Of a stretch of DNA of 5,461 nt, positions 1-5,461 are shown one piece after another. Where the stretch lies: positions 1 through 5,461 of the forward strand of contig DGPO01000054.1 in the NCBI GenBank assembly GCA_002390485.1. Direction: 5' to 3'. Position 1 is the stretch's first letter; every line of letters starts with the position of its first letter. The notes beneath the pieces are model-generated. The model was not told where the DNA came from and did not search any database. It saw only the letters and a program-made list of their open reading frames with translations. The DNA comes from Halieaceae bacterium UBA4438. Its GTDB lineage: Bacteria; Pseudomonadota; Gammaproteobacteria; Pseudomonadales; Halieaceae. Made by a program: the position numbers and the translations under genes.

Positions 1-44
1 CGCATCATCGGCGTGTGTTGGCTTGTATCTGACCCTGTAACCAT
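1..44 (-). CDS. mutS: MutS, DNA mismatch repair protein (N-terminal fragment)
   Basis: Only the first 14 codons and two bases of the next are present; the gene runs off the left edge. The translation is MVTGSDTSQHTPMM followed by a CGN (Arg) codon. The His-Thr-Pro-Met-Met run matches the start of MutS (E. coli has DAHTPMMQQYL near residue 10), which opens the mismatch-recognition domain. MutS binds mispaired bases and recruits MutL in the cytoplasm. The start is fixed by an in-frame TAG four codons upstream (54-56 on the plus strand) and by the motif falling at the usual distance from Met1. The ribosome binding site in front of it is weak. Its place divergent from the recA region agrees with the mutS-cinA-recA neighbourhood known in Pseudomonas and relatives. 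The call rests on few residues, but motif and context agree. Confidence 0.82.
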   Translation of the reverse strand, partial: MVTGSDTSQHTPMM

Positions 45-72
45 GCTGTTTATCTATCTACAGACCGCTTGT

Positions 73-108
73 GTGCCAAGGCCTCCGGAAAGCGGGAAAC
101 CTTGGCGC
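73..108 (+). other. Inverted repeat / RNA hairpin upstream of mutS
   Basis: GTGCCAAGG (73-81) pairs with CCTTGGCGC (100-108) over 9 bp including one G-U wobble. The 18-base apical part can form a short inner CCG/CGG stem around GAAAG. The wobble is G-U in a plus-strand transcript and would be A-C in a minus-strand one, which slightly favours plus-strand RNA. T-rich bases follow (109-124) but not as an uninterrupted T tract, so it is not a clean intrinsic terminator. It lies 29 bp upstream of the mutS start and could equally be a DNA site. Confidence 0.4.
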
Positions 109-146
109 TCTATTATTTCTGTTTCACTGCTCCGTCACAATCATCA

Positions 147-301
147 TCTGACTCGCTGACGGCCCGTGAACCCACAGGTAATGCCCCCGAGCAAACCCTC
201 GGTAGCCCCTAAACCGGGCTAGGCAGGTGTTAAACCACTATTTCCCCCCGCCCTCGGCGGTTGGGTGCTTAGAGTAACCCGAACGCGTCAGCGAAGTTAG
301 A
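147..301 (+). ncRNA. Candidate structured RNA domain (small RNA or operon leader)
   Basis: Bases 147-161 pair with 286-301 in a 15-bp helix with one bulged A (295) and one G-U pair (150-298); nine of the pairs (153-161 with 286-294) are perfect and uninterrupted. Inside it, TGCC (182-185) pairs with GGCA (222-225) and closes a three-way junction of two hairpins, CCGAG/CTCGG (187-202) and TAGCCC/GGGCTA (203-221). Two further hairpins follow, CCGCC/GGCGG (248-260) and a six-pair stem 261-266 with 277-282. The wobble pairs (150-298, 262-281) are G-U in a plus-strand transcript and would be A-C in a minus-strand one, so plus-strand RNA is favoured. I recognise no known family. It could be a free small RNA or part of the 5' leader of the amidohydrolase operon. 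No transcript boundary is evident. Confidence 0.35.
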
Positions 302-380
302 ATAGATCAGTATTAATCAACAATACCGGTCGGACCTTACGGGTCGCGGGCGCGTGAAAATCAGACGAGGTTCGTTAAAG

Positions 381-410
381 TTGAATGACTCGCGTACGCC
401 GAAGTTTATT
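381..410 (+). promoter_or_regulatory. Weak candidate promoter for the hydrolase operon
   Basis: TTGAAT (381-386) and TTTATT (405-410) are separated by 18 bp and each matches four of six bases of the sigma-70 consensus. A start near 417 would give a leader of about 77 nt before the amidohydrolase. If this is the real promoter, the structured domain at 147-301 lies outside the operon transcript. Matches of this quality are common by chance. Confidence 0.2.
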
Positions 411-482
411 TCCCGAGTTTTACTGAGGTCACTGGCTGTCGATGGTTTTTAGGGCTATCGTCAGCGCTGAACTGTCACTATT

Positions 483-488
483 AAGGGG
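483..488 (+). promoter_or_regulatory. Ribosome binding site of the amidohydrolase
   Basis: AAGGGG lies 5 nt before the ATG at 494 and 8 nt before the next ATG at 497. The two candidate starts are adjacent codons, and the spacing slightly favours 497. The signal peptide is unaffected either way. Confidence 0.55.
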
Positions 489-493
489 TCATA

Positions 494-1783
494 ATGATGA
501 GGCTAATGCTTGGGCTGATTGCTCTTCTTGTCACACATACAGCGAGCGCAGCGACCGTCATTCACGCCGGCTTTCTGTTTGATACAAAGCGCGGCGAAGT
601 TGCTGAGCAGCAGACAATTACCATTGAGGGCGGGCGGATTCTCTCGGTGCAAAAGGGCTTTGTCGATGTGGCCAATGCGGATGTGATTAACCTGCGAGAC
701 GCCTACGTGTCGCCAGGATTCATGGATATGCACGTTCATCTGGATGGTGAGTTGAATCCCCCTGCGAGCTACTCGGAGGAGTTCTTTATGAATTCAGCCG
801 ACATCGCATTGCGCTCCACAGTGTATGCGCGACGAACCTTAAACGCCGGATTCACCACGGTGCGTGATTTGGGTGCGGGTGACATAGATGCCATTTTTGC
901 ACTGCGCGATGCGATTGAAAAAAACATCGTCGACGGTCCGCGTATTTTTGCGGCAGGTAAGTCGCTCGCCACCACGGGAGGTCACGCGGACCCTACAAAC
1001 GGCATCAGGACTGATTTGCGCGGCGACCCGGGTCCCAAAGAGGGCGTTGTGAATGGGCCTGAGGACGCTTACAAAGCGGTCAGGCAGCGCTATAAAGACG
1101 GCAGTGATGTGGTCAAACTGACCGTAACGGGCGGTGTTTTGTCACTCGCTAAAAGTGGCGATAACCCACAGTTCACTGACCAGGAACTGTCGGCGGTCAT
1201 GTCAGCCGCGAACGATTACGGCTTCGTCGTGGCGGTGCACGCACACGGAGCACTGGGTATGAAGCGGGCCATAAGGGCGGGCGTGGATTCCGTGGAGCAC
1301 GGCACCTACATGGACGATGAGGCGATAGGACTCATGCTCAGTCAGGGGACGTGGTATGTCCCTACTATCTCTGCCGGTAAGTGGGTTGGCGATCTTGCAA
1401 AGATGGACGGTAAACTCCCGGCTGTTGTGCGACCCAAAGCGGCCGCCATTGGTCCTCAAATACAAGACACGTTTGCTGAGGCGTATAAAGCGGGTGTGAA
1501 AATTGCGTTTGGTACCGATTCAGGTGTGTCGCCCCACGGCGCAAACGCAAAGGAGTTTCGCTTCATGGTCGAGGCAGGCATGCCGGTGATGGCTGCTATT
1601 CAGTCGGCGACGGTCAATGCCGCATCGTTGTTGCGGGTCGATGACAGCCTCGGCCAGATTGCGCCGGGATTTCACGCTGATATTGTCGCGTTTGATGCCA
1701 ATCCGCTGACCGACGTCACCGTGTTAGAGCGTCCCAGCTTTGTAATGAAGGCGGGCAGTGTATTTCGAAATGATGGGGAGTAA
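494..1783 (+). CDS. Exported amidohydrolase, Xaa-Pro/Xaa-Arg dipeptidase-like
   Basis: This is a 429-residue metal-dependent hydrolase of the amidohydrolase superfamily (imidazolonepropionase/prolidase-like branch). Residues 1-19 are a Sec signal peptide ending in the Ala-Ser-Ala cleavage motif, so the enzyme should act in the periplasm or outside. The metal ligands of the TIM barrel are all visible: HVH at 80-82, Lys208 in [10 protein letters not shown] (probably the carboxylated bridging lysine), His249 in VHAHG, His269 in VEHG, and Asp342 in FGTDSG. A conserved GGH lies at 162-164. Length and motifs fit the exported dipeptidases of this branch that cleave L-Xaa-L-Pro or L-Xaa-L-Arg/Lys; the exact substrate cannot be read from the sequence, and a cyclic amide is also possible. 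The stop lies 2 bp before the next gene, so the two are surely co-transcribed. The start may be 494 or 497. No frameshift or missing catalytic residue is seen. Confidence 0.87.
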   Translation: MMRLMLGLIALLVTHTASAATVIHAGFLFDTKRGEVAEQQTITIEGGRILSVQKGFVDVANADVINLRDAYVSPGFMDMHVHLDGELNPPASYSEEFFMNSADIALRSTVYARRTLNAGFTTVRDLGAGDIDAIFALRDAIEKNIVDGPRIFAAGKSLATTGGHADPTNGIRTDLRGDPGPKEGVVNGPEDAYKAVRQRYKDGSDVVKLTVTGGVLSLAKSGDNPQFTDQELSAVMSAANDYGFVVAVHAHGALGMKRAIRAGVDSVEHGTYMDDEAIGLMLSQGTWYVPTISAGKWVGDLAKMDGKLPAVVRPKAAAIGPQIQDTFAEAYKAGVKIAFGTDSGVSPHGANAKEFRFMVEAGMPVMAAIQSATVNAASLLRVDDSLGQIAPGFHADIVAFDANPLTDVTVLERPSFVMKAGSVFRNDGE

Positions 1784-1785
1784 TC

Positions 1786-2772
1786 ATGCGGTGGTTGTTA
1801 ATGTGTTTATCGATGGTGTCGACGATGGCGGTCGCTGAGAGTTCACCGGTTGCGATTGCGCTGCACGGGGGTGCCGGCACTATAGAGCGGGGCAAGATGA
1901 GTGCTGAACTTGAGGCCACCTATCGTGTTTTTCTTGAGGCCGCCATTACCGATGGGCACCGGCAGTTGGCGGCCGGACACCCAGGGCTGGACGTTGTGGT
2001 CAACGTGATTCAAAAAATGGAAGACTCTCCGCTCTTTAATGCAGGCAAGGGGGCTGTCTACACCTGGGATGGCCGCCATGAGCTAGACGCGTCGATTATG
2101 CATGGCCAGCAGTTGGAAGCAGGCGCTGTGGCAGGGGTTACCACGGTCAAGTCGCCCATTGCGCTGGCGAGGACGGTCATGGAGGACTCGCCGCATGTCA
2201 TGTTGGCCGCCAAAGGGGCTGAAGCCTTTGCGACGGCGCAGGGAATCGAGTCGGTGGACCCCGACTATTTTGGTACTGAGCGACGCCGAAAAGCCCTAGA
2301 GGCTTATAAGGCTGACGAGTACGCGGGTGTTGAGCCCGAGGCGGATTACAAGTTCGGCACGGTGGGCGTTGTGGTCCTCGACAAAGCCGGCAATTTAGTC
2401 GCGGGAACCTCGACCGGCGGCATGACCGGCAAGCGCTGGGGGCGTGTGGGCGACTCGCCGATTATTGGGGCAGGAACCTATGCGGATAACCGATCGTGCG
2501 CTGTCTCTGCGACGGGTCATGGTGAGTTCTTCATCCGCCATACAGTAGCGCGAGATATCTGTGCCCGTATGCAATTTGGTGGGGCGTCATTGCACGACGC
2601 AACAGCGGAAGTGGTTTTAAAGGCGTTGGTCGCGGCCGGAGGAGAGGGCGGTGTGGCTGCGGTTGATCGCGCCGGTAACGTGGCGTTGACCTTTAATACA
2701 CCGGGCATGTATCGCGCGAGTATTAATGCAACCGGCGTGAAGACCGTGGGTATTTTTGGCGACGACGAGTGA
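1786..2772 (+). CDS. Exported isoaspartyl peptidase / L-asparaginase (Ntn hydrolase)
   Basis: This 328-residue protein belongs to the plant-type asparaginase family (IaaA/EcAIII), whose precursors cleave themselves into alpha and beta subunits and hydrolyse beta-aspartyl dipeptides and asparagine. Conserved marks are HGGAG (27-31), LFNAGKGAVYT (83-93) and GTVG (191-194), where Thr192 would be the nucleophile freed by autoprocessing. Arg220, Asp223, Thr243 and Gly244 follow at the same spacing as Arg207, Asp210, Thr230 and Gly231 after Thr179 in E. coli EcAIII, so the active site looks intact. Residues 1-17 form a signal peptide ending Ala-Val-Ala; E. coli IaaA has no such peptide, so this one is predicted to be exported. 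GGGGAG (1775-1780) inside the previous gene serves as ribosome site. The pairing with an exported dipeptidase suggests salvage of peptides, including damaged isoaspartyl ones; that role is inferred. Confidence 0.92.
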   Translation: MRWLLMCLSMVSTMAVAESSPVAIALHGGAGTIERGKMSAELEATYRVFLEAAITDGHRQLAAGHPGLDVVVNVIQKMEDSPLFNAGKGAVYTWDGRHELDASIMHGQQLEAGAVAGVTTVKSPIALARTVMEDSPHVMLAAKGAEAFATAQGIESVDPDYFGTERRRKALEAYKADEYAGVEPEADYKFGTVGVVVLDKAGNLVAGTSTGGMTGKRWGRVGDSPIIGAGTYADNRSCAVSATGHGEFFIRHTVARDICARMQFGGASLHDATAEVVLKALVAAGGEGGVAAVDRAGNVALTFNTPGMYRASINATGVKTVGIFGDDE

Positions 2773-2795
2773 TAGAAAGCAACTAAAGAGCTCGG

Positions 2796-2816
2796 CCTGT
2801 CGTCTTAGGCGACAGG
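2796..2816 (+). terminator. Hairpin after the hydrolase operon, possible terminator
   Basis: CCTGTCGTC (2796-2804) pairs with GGCGACAGG (2808-2816) over 9 bp with one G-U pair and a TTA loop. It begins 24 bp after the asparaginase stop and ends before the recA promoter, as a terminator should. No T tract follows, so it is not a canonical intrinsic terminator; it could instead be a Rho-dependent 3'-end stabiliser. Confidence 0.4.
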
Positions 2817-2870
2817 TGAATGGTGTTGCTGTAACAAAACCGATAAATGGTGGGTAAACTCCATTGCAAA

Positions 2871-2899
2871 TTGACTAAAAAGTACTGATTATATATACA
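2871..2899 (+). promoter_or_regulatory. recA promoter (sigma-70)
   Basis: TTGACT (2871-2876) and TATACA (2894-2899) are separated by 17 bp and each match sigma-70 boxes at four or five of six bases. Transcription should start near 2906, giving a leader of about 20 nt before the recA ATG at 2926. The -10 box lies inside the LexA box, so the repressor would block polymerase directly. Confidence 0.75.
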
Positions 2900-2902
2900 G
2901 TA
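2883..2902 (+). promoter_or_regulatory. LexA (SOS) operator of recA
   Basis: TACTGATTATATATACAGTA matches the E. coli LexA consensus of TACTG, ten mostly A/T bases, then CAGTA. The outer TACTG/CAGTA arms are perfectly inverted. The left half reads CTGA where CTGT is usual; the right half is the canonical ACAG. It covers the -10 element, so recA (and recX behind it) should be repressed by LexA and induced by DNA damage. Confidence 0.88.
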
Positions 2903-2915
2903 GTTAAAACCTGAT

Positions 2916-2921
2916 GGAGAG
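2916..2921 (+). promoter_or_regulatory. recA ribosome binding site, decides the start codon
   Basis: GGAGAG lies 4 nt before the ATG at 2926. An upstream in-frame ATG at 2914 overlaps this site and would leave only about 8 nt of leader after the predicted transcript start, so 2926 is the better start. Confidence 0.7.
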
Positions 2922-2925
2922 ACAC

Positions 2926-3969
2926 ATGGATCCGAATAAGCAAAAAGCCCTTGACGCTGCACTGACGCAAATCGAAAGACAGTTTGGCAAGGGAACAGTA
3001 ATGCTCATGGGCGACCAAGAGCGTGTGGCTATTCCTGCTATATCGACGGGCTCGCTGGGGCTCGACATTGCGTTAGGGATTGGTGGTTTGCCCAGGGGTC
3101 GTATTTGTGAAATTTACGGTCCAGAGTCTTCGGGTAAGACAACACTCACGTTGCAGGTTATTGCCGAGGCGCAAAAGCTGGGTGGCACAGCAGCGTTTAT
3201 TGATGCAGAGCATGCGCTGGACCCGCAGTATGCCGAAAAGATAGGTGTTCAAGTTGACGACCTGATCATGTCGCAACCCGACACCGGTGAGCAGGCACTT
3301 GAGGTCGCGGAAATGCTGGTGCGTTCAGGGGCGGTGGACATTTTAGTGATCGACTCTGTCGCTGCGCTGACACCGAAAGCGGAAATCGAAGGCGATATGG
3401 GCGACTCCCACGTGGGTCTTCAGGCGCGGTTATTGAGTCAAGCCATGCGCAAGCTGACCGGGGCGATTAAGCAAACCAATTGCCTTGTTATTTTTATTAA
3501 CCAGATCCGCATGAAGATCGGTGTGATGTTCGGTAGCCCCGAAACCACAACGGGCGGCAATGCGCTCAAGTTCTACTCATCAGTCCGACTGGATATTCGT
3601 CGTATTGGTGCCATTAAAGACGGCGACGAGATTGTCGGTAACGAGACGCGTGTGAAGGTGGTTAAAAATAAGGTGTCACCGCCGTTTAAGCAGGCAGAGT
3701 TCCAAATTATGTACGGGGTTGGTATTTATCAGATGGGTGAAGTCCTCGACTGGGGCGTTAAGCTCAATCTCGTGGATAAGTCGGGCGCTTGGTACGCGTA
3801 CAAGGGCGATAAGATCGGCCAAGGAAAGGCGAATGCCGCCAAGTTTCTCGATGAGAATCCCGCCATTGCGTCGGAAATCGAAACTGAAATTCGGCGTCAG
3901 ACCATGAGTCTGCCATCAGACGAGGCCAAGTCGAATGACGTGGCTACAGAGGAGCCGGTGGAAGGCTAG
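2926..3969 (+). CDS. recA: RecA recombinase
   Basis: RecA forms ATP-dependent filaments on single-stranded DNA, carries out strand exchange, and triggers LexA self-cleavage in the SOS response. With the start at 2926 it has 347 residues (E. coli 353) and opens [13 protein letters not shown], aligning with the E. coli N-terminus MAIDENKQKALAAAL. The Walker A motif GPESSGKT is at 65-72, the catalytic Glu of DAEHALD at 95, Walker B VDILVIDS at 137-144, the L1 loop around [12 protein letters not shown] (153-164), and the L2 DNA-binding loop with [15 protein letters not shown] (203-217). Gln193 in INQIR is the usual ATP sensor. The C-terminal tail from about 331 is acidic, as in other RecAs, and tempers DNA binding. 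Expression should be LexA-controlled. recX follows after 5 bp. An ATG at 2914 would add four residues but overlaps the ribosome site. Confidence 0.99.
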   Translation: MDPNKQKALDAALTQIERQFGKGTVMLMGDQERVAIPAISTGSLGLDIALGIGGLPRGRICEIYGPESSGKTTLTLQVIAEAQKLGGTAAFIDAEHALDPQYAEKIGVQVDDLIMSQPDTGEQALEVAEMLVRSGAVDILVIDSVAALTPKAEIEGDMGDSHVGLQARLLSQAMRKLTGAIKQTNCLVIFINQIRMKIGVMFGSPETTTGGNALKFYSSVRLDIRRIGAIKDGDEIVGNETRVKVVKNKVSPPFKQAEFQIMYGVGIYQMGEVLDWGVKLNLVDKSGAWYAYKGDKIGQGKANAAKFLDENPAIASEIETEIRRQTMSLPSDEAKSNDVATEEPVEG

Positions 3970-3974
3970 TTGCG

Positions 3975-4454
3975 GTGGAAGTAAAAGCGTCTGATGTGCG
4001 CCGAGCCGCAATGGATCTGCTGGCTCGGCGTGAACACTCCTCTCAAGAGATCCTCACCAAACTCCAGCGACGTTTCAGGAAATCTGTCGTCACGGAAGAC
4101 GTGTTCCATGAAGTCATCGACACGTTGACGAGCGAGGGGTTGCTGAGTAATGAACGCTACGCGCAGTCAATGGCGCGACAATTGATAAGCCGAGGCAGCG
4201 GTCCCAAAAAGCTGACCTACGAGCTCAAACAAAAAGGTTGTGACCCCCAGAGCGCCGTTGACAGCGCGTTTCCTGACGGTGTGGACTGGTTTGCGCTGGC
4301 AGAAGAATTGTACGACCGGAAGTTTGGGCACAAAACCTTGCCCGCTGAATGGCATGAGAAACAGAAGGAACGGGCCAAGCGCGGGCGCTTCATGGCAGCG
4401 CGTGGCTTTTCACCCAACCACTTTATACACTTGCTCGATACAGGCTCTGATTAG
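3975..4454 (+). CDS. recX: RecX, regulator of RecA
   Basis: RecX binds within the RecA filament groove and limits filament growth and ATPase activity. The 159-residue product is close to the E. coli length (166) and is built of three-helix repeats without an enzyme active site. Family marks are LARREHSSQEI (16-26), NERYAQSMARQLISRGSGPK (59-78) with the following ELKQKG (83-88), and KRGRFMAARGFS (135-146). The start is GTG at 3975, 5 bp after the recA stop, with GGAAGG (3960-3965) inside the recA end as ribosome site 9 nt upstream. No separate promoter or terminator is visible between the two genes, so recX should be read through from the SOS-controlled recA transcript. alaS, which often follows recX, is absent here; the next gene is convergent 26 bp away with no obvious terminator between. 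Confidence 0.95.
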   Translation: MEVKASDVRRAAMDLLARREHSSQEILTKLQRRFRKSVVTEDVFHEVIDTLTSEGLLSNERYAQSMARQLISRGSGPKKLTYELKQKGCDPQSAVDSAFPDGVDWFALAEELYDRKFGHKTLPAEWHEKQKERAKRGRFMAARGFSPNHFIHLLDTGSD

Positions 4455-4480
4455 CGGGCTATTAATCGACGTGCGCTGTT

Positions 4481-5320
4481 TTAGAGGCCGTCGTCGAGCA
4501 GGGCACCGCGAATATCGCGTGCTTTCTGCTGAACGATGTCTGCGTTTTCTGGCCCCATTCGTAGCACCTGCTTTTGCAGTGAGGACAAGGCCTCCAACTC
4601 CGGGTCCATGTAGACCCAATTGGCCTCGCGTCGCATCAGTTCGGCATCGACCGCGACTTGCGGTGTTGAAAGGATTTGAGTGGTGGCTGCCAGTACGGCG
4701 CTTCGGATATCAAAATCAGTCACCCCCATTCGCGTGAGCGCCTGCGTTGCTATCATCTCGTAGTCGTTCAAGAGGGAGACAAGCGCTGGGGTATCCAGCC
4801 CACCGACCCACTGGGCAAAGCCGTCGTAGCGGCTAAAACCGGCAGTATCGAGGGTTACCCGAAGTCCGTTATCGGAAATCGGGAAGGTCGTTGACGGTTT
4901 CCCGACCGGTAGTAGCTTGTAAGGCACTTCACCACGGCGCAGCGCATCAATAATTGCGACCGCCCGTTCGACGACGTAGTCGCCAGCCACAAACTGAGCG
5001 AGCGCCTTACCGCCATTGACGGCGTCGATCGATTCACGCGCGTACTGGTCACCCGTTTCCTCGCTGACAACCGGTGCTGGCGGGATCTTGGGCTGAACTT
5101 CAGTGACAGGAGGCGCGGCAATGGGCGCCGCGGGCGCCTGGGCCTCGATAGGCATAGGGGCGGGTTCCACTGAGGGCTGAACCATCACCAGTTCTTCAGG
5201 CAGCGTCGGCTCACCGTAGTCCCCGGTCATTAAAATAAAGACAAGCGTTGCGAGAATGCCGGCAAAGAGTATGCCTAGAAAAATTGGATTTGCTCTGGGT
5301 TCAGCGTCGGTCTCGGCCAT
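4481..5320 (-). CDS. DUF3014 membrane-anchored protein
   Basis: This 279-residue protein has a short cytoplasmic start, one hydrophobic membrane segment (about 12-31), a Pro/Ala-rich linker (about 38-86) and a C-terminal domain (about 90-274) that I recognise as DUF3014. Its hallmarks are FSRYDGFAQWVGGLD (162-176) and the conserved close MDPELEALSSLQKQVLRMGP (238-257). The layout suggests a domain held in the periplasm on a flexible tether. The biochemical role of the family is unknown to me, and no catalytic motif is evident. CTCCC on the plus strand (5328-5332) reads GGGAG on the coding strand, 7 nt before the ATG, a good ribosome site. The gene converges on recX and is not part of the SOS operon. 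A possible gene end lies 60 bp upstream on the same strand, so it may be second in an operon. Confidence 0.9.
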   Translation of the reverse strand: MAETDAEPRANPIFLGILFAGILATLVFILMTGDYGEPTLPEELVMVQPSVEPAPMPIEAQAPAAPIAAPPVTEVQPKIPPAPVVSEETGDQYARESIDAVNGGKALAQFVAGDYVVERAVAIIDALRRGEVPYKLLPVGKPSTTFPISDNGLRVTLDTAGFSRYDGFAQWVGGLDTPALVSLLNDYEMIATQALTRMGVTDFDIRSAVLAATTQILSTPQVAVDAELMRREANWVYMDPELEALSSLQKQVLRMGPENADIVQQKARDIRGALLDDGL

Positions 5321-5380
5321 TGTTTATCTCCCGGTTGTCATCGCGTCTAGACTACCGAAGAAAGTACAAGGCTGCGACTA

Positions 5381-5461
5381 TCAGATCTCGCGAGGTGCAT
5401 TGTCTGGTTTTGCGTAGGCAAATCGTCGCCCACGTCCAACATCGTGATAGCCGTCAAGACC
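5381..5461 (-). CDS. Possible C-terminal fragment of an unknown protein
   Basis: Reading in from the right edge, one minus-strand frame gives 26 residues, beginning GLDGYHDVGRGRRFAYAKPD and ending in Ile before a TGA at 5381-5383. The residue mix looks protein-like, and the end falls 60 bp upstream of the DUF3014 gene on the same strand, as expected for a preceding operon gene. I do not recognise the family. A second minus-strand frame stays open to a TAG at 5347-5349, and one plus-strand frame is also open here, so the frame choice is uncertain. Chance openness over 27 codons is not rare. Confidence 0.28.
   Translation of the reverse strand, partial: GLDGYHDVGRGRRFAYAKPDNAPREI

Larger units (their letters stand above)
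45..493. other. Divergent intergenic region with inverted repeats, no convincing gene
   Basis: This 449-bp gap separates the divergent mutS and amidohydrolase genes. No frame on either strand gives a protein-like ORF; the open stretches are short, arginine- and proline-rich, and lack ribosome sites. Bases 73-108 form one strong hairpin. Bases 147-301 form a candidate multibranched RNA domain. Bases 310-326 (GTATT/AATAC) and 333-345 (GACC/GGTC) form two smaller hairpins. Bases 381-410 hold a weak promoter candidate, and 461-470 a 10-bp perfect palindrome (TCAGCGCTGA). I recognise no tmRNA, RNase P RNA, SRP RNA, 6S RNA or known riboswitch consensus here. Both divergent promoters should lie in this region. 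Confidence 0.7.

Noticed and set aside
51..79. mutS promoter on the minus strand, TTGGCA (74-79) with TAGATA (51-56) at 17 bp
   Set aside because: The -10 matches only three of six bases, and transcription would start almost at the ATG, leaving no leader.
1..159. Plus-strand frame open from the left edge for 52 codons to a TGA at 157-159
   Set aside because: It runs antisense through the mutS start and across the 73-108 hairpin, its residue mix is not protein-like, and the mutS motif on the other strand explains the edge better.
461..470. 10-bp perfect palindrome TCAGCGCTGA before the amidohydrolase as an operator
   Set aside because: A palindrome of this length is expected about once in a few hundred bases by chance, and there is no second copy to support regulator binding.
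45..493. Known housekeeping RNA (tmRNA, RNase P RNA, SRP RNA, 6S RNA) or a known riboswitch
   Set aside because: I looked on both strands for their conserved cores (tmRNA 5' end, RNase P GAGGAAAGTCC, SRP GGAAGGAAGCAG, cobalamin and TPP boxes) and found none.
442..582. Plus-strand ORF of about 46 codons starting ATG at 442
   Set aside because: Most of it overlaps the amidohydrolase signal peptide region in another frame, it has no ribosome site, and its residues look like a frame shadow.
4455..4480. Bidirectional terminator between recX and the DUF3014 gene
   Set aside because: The 26-bp gap has no stable inverted repeat or T tract on either strand.
4240..4737. Plus-strand ORF of 165 codons across the end of recX and the DUF3014 gene
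   Set aside because: It overlaps two well-supported genes in other frames and has an Arg/Pro/Cys-rich composition typical of a shadow frame.
4855..5121. Minus-strand ORF of 88 codons inside the DUF3014 gene
   Set aside because: It is an out-of-frame shadow; the DUF3014 frame carries the conserved domain continuously through the same bases.

Overview
The window looks like chromosomal DNA of a gammaproteobacterium. The evidence is a RecA very close to the E. coli type, an E. coli-type SOS (LexA) box in front of recA, a recA-recX pair, and the first codons of a gammaproteobacterial-type MutS at the left edge. A marine group such as OM60/NOR5 is a guess from overall style only. Base composition and codon use look even across the genes, and I see no insertion sequence, phage gene, tRNA, rRNA or CRISPR array.

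Layout: bases 1-44 hold the N-terminus of mutS, on the minus strand and running off the left edge. Bases 45-493 are a long divergent intergenic region without a convincing gene. It contains a 15-bp long-range helix (147-161 with 286-301) enclosing several nested hairpins, so it may hold an undescribed structured RNA or a leader for the next operon. Bases 494-2772 hold a tight two-gene operon of exported hydrolases: an amidohydrolase of the Xaa-Pro/Xaa-Arg dipeptidase-like type and a threonine-nucleophile isoaspartyl peptidase/asparaginase. Bases 2773-2925 hold a hairpin, then the recA promoter with a LexA box lying over its -10 element. recA (2926-3969) and recX (3975-4454, GTG start) follow 5 bp apart. 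A convergent minus-strand gene (4481-5320) encodes a membrane-anchored DUF3014 protein. The last 80 bp may be the 3' end of another minus-strand gene.

How the genes work together: recA and recX are the SOS-controlled recombinase and its modulator, and mutS is mismatch repair. mutS, cinA, recA and recX cluster in many gammaproteobacteria (for example Pseudomonas). Here the slot between mutS and recA, usually filled by cinA, is occupied by the two exported peptidases, which probably salvage small peptides outside the cytoplasm and have no evident link to DNA repair. No defence system or other exotic gene system is visible. The least explained part is the structured 45-493 region.
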